From the NCBI GenBank assembly GCA_019309045.1, contig JAFDGZ010000041.1, positions 1-46,465 on the forward strand: 46,465 bases of DNA. The letters are read 5' to 3'. Below, piece by piece: positions 42,682 through 46,465 of this stretch. The notes under the pieces were generated by a model, which was not told the DNA's origin, did not search any database, and saw nothing but the letters and a program-made list of their open reading frames with translations. Positions within the stretch are counted from its first letter, which is position 1; every line of letters begins with the position of its first letter. The position numbers were made by a program, and so were the translations under genes. This stretch comes from Deltaproteobacteria bacterium. Its GTDB lineage: Bacteria; Desulfobacterota; Syntrophobacteria; BM002.

Positions 42682-44427
42682 TCAAGCAGGTCTAGAAGCC
42701 CCTTGCTGGCTGCTTTCCGCGCCAGCAATAAGGGCAATCTCTGCCTCTACCTCTGAATTGAGCCTGGCCAGCTCTTCTGCCAGGTCATTCACTTGCTCTT
42801 GCCATATTTGCAGCAGTACTTCTCTCAGGGCAGCCATCCTCTTCTGAGCCTGCTTATGCAGCAGATTCCTGTATCGCCTGTAGAAGCGATAAGCAACAAT
42901 AAGATTGAGCAGCAGGTAACTTCCTAGAGCTGCCAGACCCTTGCTGCTGAAAAGAACGTGAACCGTAGACAGCACCAGCTGCATAAAACTTTTGAGCCCG
43001 GGTGCCTCCAGCACCTGCTGCCAGGAAGCTTCAGGACCAATGGCAAAAAGAAATGCCGCCAAAAGAAAACCATAGCCTATAAACTGTATCGCCTTGAAAC
43101 CTCTGTAGGTCGGCTGCCAAGCCTCGGTTGCCGCTGCTGCCGCGGCCCTGGCAAAACGATTTTCCAGATTCCTGGCCACCCTGTCTGGCTCCAGAATCTG
43201 CTGTACTCTGTGGCGCAGGGATTCGGGCATACTGTGCCGCAACAGGCTATGGTCCATCCGTGCCGCCAGCCACACCAGCCTGTCTCTAAAGACAGTGCTG
43301 ACCTCCTCAGGAGGTCTAAACTGCAAGGTAGCCGGGGCAGCAGCCCTCTTGTCGGCAAACCTTCTATGCCAGCTCTCGAGGAGTACGCCAAGGGCATATC
43401 CCGGTCCCACCAGCACAGAGGGCTCGCCAGCGAGCATAAAAACATTCGGGCTGTTACCCGTGCTCAGCCAGTGATCGATTGCTTGCGCTCCCGCCTGCAT
43501 CCATTGCGCTCGTTGTTCTTCGACATCGGTCGAAGCTGCGGCCACTATTTGGGAGAACCGTGTCAGCTGCTTTATTTCTTTTTCGAGTATTGTGCGGAAG
43601 TGGTCAATTTCCACATCTAGATTTGCCGTTTTGATCGCGGAAACCTGCTTGAAATCTCGTTGTTGGAAGAGATACCTCCTGAAGGACGGAAATTGATTCC
43701 AGGATGCCACTTCAGCCGAGGTAAACGCTTGCAGAGCTGAAACAAGGTAGAGAAGAGGATCACCAATGCCATGGTCGTGTATGTGTCTCTGGAAGGTTCG
43801 CCCTACGAGATCCAGCTGTTGATAAGCCTCCTGCTCGCTCTTACCATCGAACAGCATGTCAATCTTGTTCAGGACAAAGACAAAATTCTGCTCTGCTTTG
43901 GCAACTGTCTGCAAGAACTCATAGAACCTGCCGTCGGCATACTTTTCGGGTGAGGTCACCCAGACCAGCACATCCAGGTACTCGAGAAAACCAGCTACCC
44001 GTTCACGATGTTCCCCGAGAAGGCTGTCAAAGTCAGGAAGGTCACAGAGAAGAACGTGCTGGATGACATCTGCATCATGACTGATCTCCAGCCATGGAAT
44101 ACTTGCCTGTTGCAGGGCAGTGGGAACTTGAACATTCCGGTGTCGATAAAGGAGTACTTTGTCCGTATGGGGGCGGCGATGGCTGGTGGAGGCAATTTGC
44201 TCACCGGCAAGTGCGTTCATCAGTGTGGATTTGCCCACCCCCGTACCACCGAGAAGACCTATCATCAGAAAGCTTGTCTCGATGGAATCCAGTTTGCCGG
44301 CACATTTTTCCAGTGCGGCGCTGATCTGCTCCAGTTCGGTGGCAGAGAAAGAAAACAACAGATCCTGCTCCAGAAGGGAGCGGATCCTGTCTATTTCACC
44401 ACGCAGCAATGGTAGCGTTCGCTTCAT
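42682..44427 (-). CDS. Membrane-associated dynamin-like GTPase, second of pair
   Basis: A 581-residue P-loop GTPase. G1 is GGTGVGKST (60-68), G3 reads DLPD (129-132) instead of DxxG, G4 is NKID (187-190). The motif SPEKYAD follows G3 by about 30 residues. The middle (about 260-440) is helical, and two hydrophobic helices (about 455-475 and 500-525) suggest membrane insertion, then a coiled coil rich in Glu and Gln to the end. The layout resembles bacterial dynamin-like proteins, which often act in tandem pairs. It starts 39 bp after its paralogue. I cannot assign a precise family or substrate. Confidence 0.75.
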   Translation of the reverse strand: MKRTLPLLRGEIDRIRSLLEQDLLFSFSATELEQISAALEKCAGKLDSIETSFLMIGLLGGTGVGKSTLMNALAGEQIASTSHRRPHTDKVLLYRHRNVQVPTALQQASIPWLEISHDADVIQHVLLCDLPDFDSLLGEHRERVAGFLEYLDVLVWVTSPEKYADGRFYEFLQTVAKAEQNFVFVLNKIDMLFDGKSEQEAYQQLDLVGRTFQRHIHDHGIGDPLLYLVSALQAFTSAEVASWNQFPSFRRYLFQQRDFKQVSAIKTANLDVEIDHFRTILEKEIKQLTRFSQIVAAASTDVEEQRAQWMQAGAQAIDHWLSTGNSPNVFMLAGEPSVLVGPGYALGVLLESWHRRFADKRAAAPATLQFRPPEEVSTVFRDRLVWLAARMDHSLLRHSMPESLRHRVQQILEPDRVARNLENRFARAAAAAATEAWQPTYRGFKAIQFIGYGFLLAAFLFAIGPEASWQQVLEAPGLKSFMQLVLSTVHVLFSSKGLAALGSYLLLNLIVAYRFYRRYRNLLHKQAQKRMAALREVLLQIWQEQVNDLAEELARLNSEVEAEIALIAGAESSQQGASRPA

Positions 44428-44466
44428 AGCACTGTTTTTCTCTTTTTACGGAGCTTCTCAGCACCG

Positions 44467-46197
44467 TCAAGTTATGGAATCCTCGAACTGCTGGCATAGC
44501 TCCTCTAGTTTATAGGTCAGCTCATTTGCAGTCATCAGTCTTTGCAAGCTCTGCCGGTAAAGATCGCGCTGGTGCTGCAGTACAGACAACAGTCCCTGCT
44601 CGTACCGTTTCGCCAGTTTGCGGCCAACTCGCTGGATCTCATGATAGGCAAAGAGCTCCACTGCACCTTTCGTCAAGAAAGGAGCCACTGCAGTATCGAC
44701 GGCTGCATCCACAAGGGTAAGACCGCCACCAACAGCCGCCTCGAAAGAGAGCAGCAGCAGCCCCCAGAGCACAGAAGTGGAATAGATACCCAGCTCCTTT
44801 TCTTTCGAGATCCCCCGGGAAATCTTCTTGAAGTGATCCTCGAGCCACTGAATGAGTTGATCTTGCTGCTCTGTGAGACGCTGTTTGATTTCCTCGTCCG
44901 TGAGCAACACCGCAGGATCCCGCAGTGCCCTGAAAAGCGGTGCTGTAGCTTCACCGGGAGACAGCTGTTCGAGTACAGCACGATTGAATTGCTCCACTGC
45001 ACTGTGCACTACTGCCTGGTCCAGTTTACGCCTGATTCTGAGCAGAGCTTCGTCATGTACTTTTGCCTCGTTCTCCCGGCGAAATCCCAACAGCCTCAAC
45101 GGTGTCAGCAATAGTTCCCTGATGAAGCGGCGCGGCTTGGCGAGCACATCATACCTGGTGTAGAGCTGCCGTATTTCTCTCTGCAGATATTCCCGACTGA
45201 TAGAGCTAAAGTGTTCTTTCTGCCTGGCAACTAGATCGCGGGCAATCTGCTCATACAAGGCGTCCAGACGGCTGAGCCATTTCTGGCAGGCGTCGTTTTC
45301 CTGCGCCAAGAGTGCTAGCAAGGCTCGTATACGGTTCACCAGATCCTGCAGCCTCTCTGCGCTCTGCTTCCTGGTGAAATCAGCTAACCGCTCCCCGCTG
45401 AAATCAGCCAGCAGGCTCTGCCGAAAAGCCCGGAACTCGGGTTCGGCCGCGATACTCTGCCAGGGCTGGGAGGGAACATAGGGAATGAGCCACAGTCTTT
45501 CTCCGGCTATTGACACGCCGCTTCGTGCCAGCAATTGCAGTACTTCTTTCCTGCCGAGCCGGCCATCTGCTTTATTGACGAGCACGTAGCAGGGCTTGTT
45601 GTCGGCTATGGTCTTCAACAGCGACTTATAGGGTATTTCGTCCGCATATTTTTCCTGACTGCTCACAAAGAGCACTACATCAGCCAACAGATAAAGCTGG
45701 CTGGCAAAGGCGCGGTTCTCCACCTCCACACTGTCCAGATCAGGAGTGTCCACCACGAGAAAGGGTAAGTGGGGTTGTTGTTCGTATTCCACAACAACAA
45801 GCTGGCCTGGGCGTCCTGACACAGGCCTTTGCTTTATACTTTCATAGGGTTCCCTGTCTATCTGCACAGCAGGAAATGGAAAATCTCTGTCAATTCGAGC
45901 TCCCCGGGGGGCCCATACCACCGGTCCTTTGGTCTTTGGCCGCTCAACTCCCGTATCGCTCAGCAATTCGCCCAGCAGGGCGTTGAACAAAGTAGATTTT
46001 CCTGTACCGGTGCCCCCGAGGAACACAGACCACAGGAGAGGATTGGACTGTTTGTAATAGTAAACTCTCAATCTTTCGCTGAGCTCGGCCGCTGACTCTT
46101 GAAGGTCGGCCGCCCTGATGCTGAGACCGGGGCACTGGATAGAGCCGGCAAGGTCTCTCGTCAATTCAAGCTGCCCCCCCGAGGTTTGCTCGAACAT
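44467..46197 (-). CDS. Membrane-associated dynamin-like GTPase, first of pair
   Basis: A 576-residue relative of the next gene. G1 is GGTGTGKST (near 62), G3 reads DTPDLDS with Asp in place of the usual Gly, the motif SQEKYAD follows, and G4 is NKAD. The helical middle part is followed by a hydrophobic stretch around 475-515 (STSVLWGLLLLSFEAAVGG) that may enter the membrane, and a helical C-terminus. The two proteins clearly share the GTPase core but diverge elsewhere, as in hetero-oligomeric dynamin pairs. No clear ribosome site is seen. A TTGACA lies upstream on the same strand (46323-46318) but lacks a good -10 box. Confidence 0.75.
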   Translation of the reverse strand: MFEQTSGGQLELTRDLAGSIQCPGLSIRAADLQESAAELSERLRVYYYKQSNPLLWSVFLGGTGTGKSTLFNALLGELLSDTGVERPKTKGPVVWAPRGARIDRDFPFPAVQIDREPYESIKQRPVSGRPGQLVVVEYEQQPHLPFLVVDTPDLDSVEVENRAFASQLYLLADVVLFVSSQEKYADEIPYKSLLKTIADNKPCYVLVNKADGRLGRKEVLQLLARSGVSIAGERLWLIPYVPSQPWQSIAAEPEFRAFRQSLLADFSGERLADFTRKQSAERLQDLVNRIRALLALLAQENDACQKWLSRLDALYEQIARDLVARQKEHFSSISREYLQREIRQLYTRYDVLAKPRRFIRELLLTPLRLLGFRRENEAKVHDEALLRIRRKLDQAVVHSAVEQFNRAVLEQLSPGEATAPLFRALRDPAVLLTDEEIKQRLTEQQDQLIQWLEDHFKKISRGISKEKELGIYSTSVLWGLLLLSFEAAVGGGLTLVDAAVDTAVAPFLTKGAVELFAYHEIQRVGRKLAKRYEQGLLSVLQHQRDLYRQSLQRLMTANELTYKLEELCQQFEDSIT

Positions 46198-46465
46198 TCA
46201 TTTTCGTGGCGGTGATACTGTTCCCAGATCTCTCCATCCCCACCCTGGCCGCAATGCTGGCAGCATAATTCCACCTGCCGAAATTCATACCTACCATTAG
46301 CGTGCCAGGGATGAATTTGTCAATTTAGCAAAATCAGCAGCTTCGCCTTTTCATCTCATTGGCGGAACGAGCGTGAGAGCAAGGAAGCTTGACCAGCATG
46401 TCTTGCTGGCAGCCCTTTCTCACTCACCCCTGTACTGTTGCTGTGGCAATGGTCTGCCAGTCAGC
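46198..46465. other. Right-edge non-coding stretch
   Basis: No gene is seen. There is a perfect 6-bp hairpin CCAGCA/TGCTGG (46393-46409) and the upstream region of the GTPase pair. The next gene probably lies beyond the edge. Confidence 0.45.

Noticed and set aside
46295-46323. Promoter for the GTPase pair
   Set aside because: TTGACA is perfect but no acceptable -10 box lies at 16-18 bp.

Overview
The window looks like a chromosomal stretch of a Gram-negative bacterium of the Desulfobacterota (former Deltaproteobacteria), moderately GC-rich and densely coded. The pointers are a siroheme-decarboxylase-type gene (ahbB family, typical of sulfate reducers and relatives) next to a C5-pathway hemL, an AtpZ/AtpI pair leading an F-ATPase operon, a DAP-type MurE, an FtsI with a C-terminal PASTA domain, and envelope genes (OmpA-like, MlaC-like). 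I cannot name the species. No rRNA, tRNA, CRISPR array, prophage or insertion sequence was recognised.

Layout. (1) 1-5.4 kb, minus strand: atpI, atpZ, hemL, ahbB, a CBS-containing ClC transporter, then a compact transcription unit for a 41-residue Cys-rich protein with its own promoter and terminator. (2) 5.6-10.5 kb, plus strand: DUF2156 protein, alanine dehydrogenase, RimK-like ATP-grasp enzyme, sirtuin, mltG. (3) 10.75-26.6 kb, plus strand: the division and cell-wall (dcw) cluster mraZ-rsmH-ftsL-ftsI-murE-murF-murD-ftsW-murC-murB-ftsQ-ftsA-ftsZ, opened by a promoter and 10-bp-periodic MraZ boxes. mraY and murG, the two membrane steps of lipid II synthesis, are missing from their usual places. 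(4) 26.8-32.5 kb, plus strand: radical SAM protein, RNase H-fold protein, hsp20, lon. (5) 32.7-36.7 kb: a secreted VWA-OmpA protein (plus) facing a minus-strand group with a 55-residue zinc ribbon, ogt, proA and an AT-rich secreted orphan. (6) 37.2-46.2 kb: an orphan four-PAS histidine kinase, a MlaC-like protein, a VOC protein, and a minus-strand group of two paired dynamin-like GTPases followed by a diadenylate cyclase fused to YbbR domains and a LysM domain.

How the parts work together. Region 3 supplies cytoplasmic murein precursors (MurB-F), septal synthesis (FtsW/FtsI, FtsL, FtsQ) and the Z-ring (FtsA, FtsZ); mltG just upstream trims nascent glycan strands. Region 1 couples ATP synthase assembly and tetrapyrrole synthesis. 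Region 4 holds a protein quality-control pair (Hsp20 with Lon).

The most unusual material is in region 6: one polypeptide appears to join cytoplasmic c-di-AMP synthesis to a periplasmic peptidoglycan-binding LysM, beside two related membrane GTPases that share a non-canonical DxPD G3 motif and an SxEKYAD motif. Other points of note are an FtsZ with two C-terminal conserved peptides, the dcw cluster without mraY and murG, an 83-bp intergenic repeat present twice with heptamer TAACC-type tails, and two small Cys-rich proteins.
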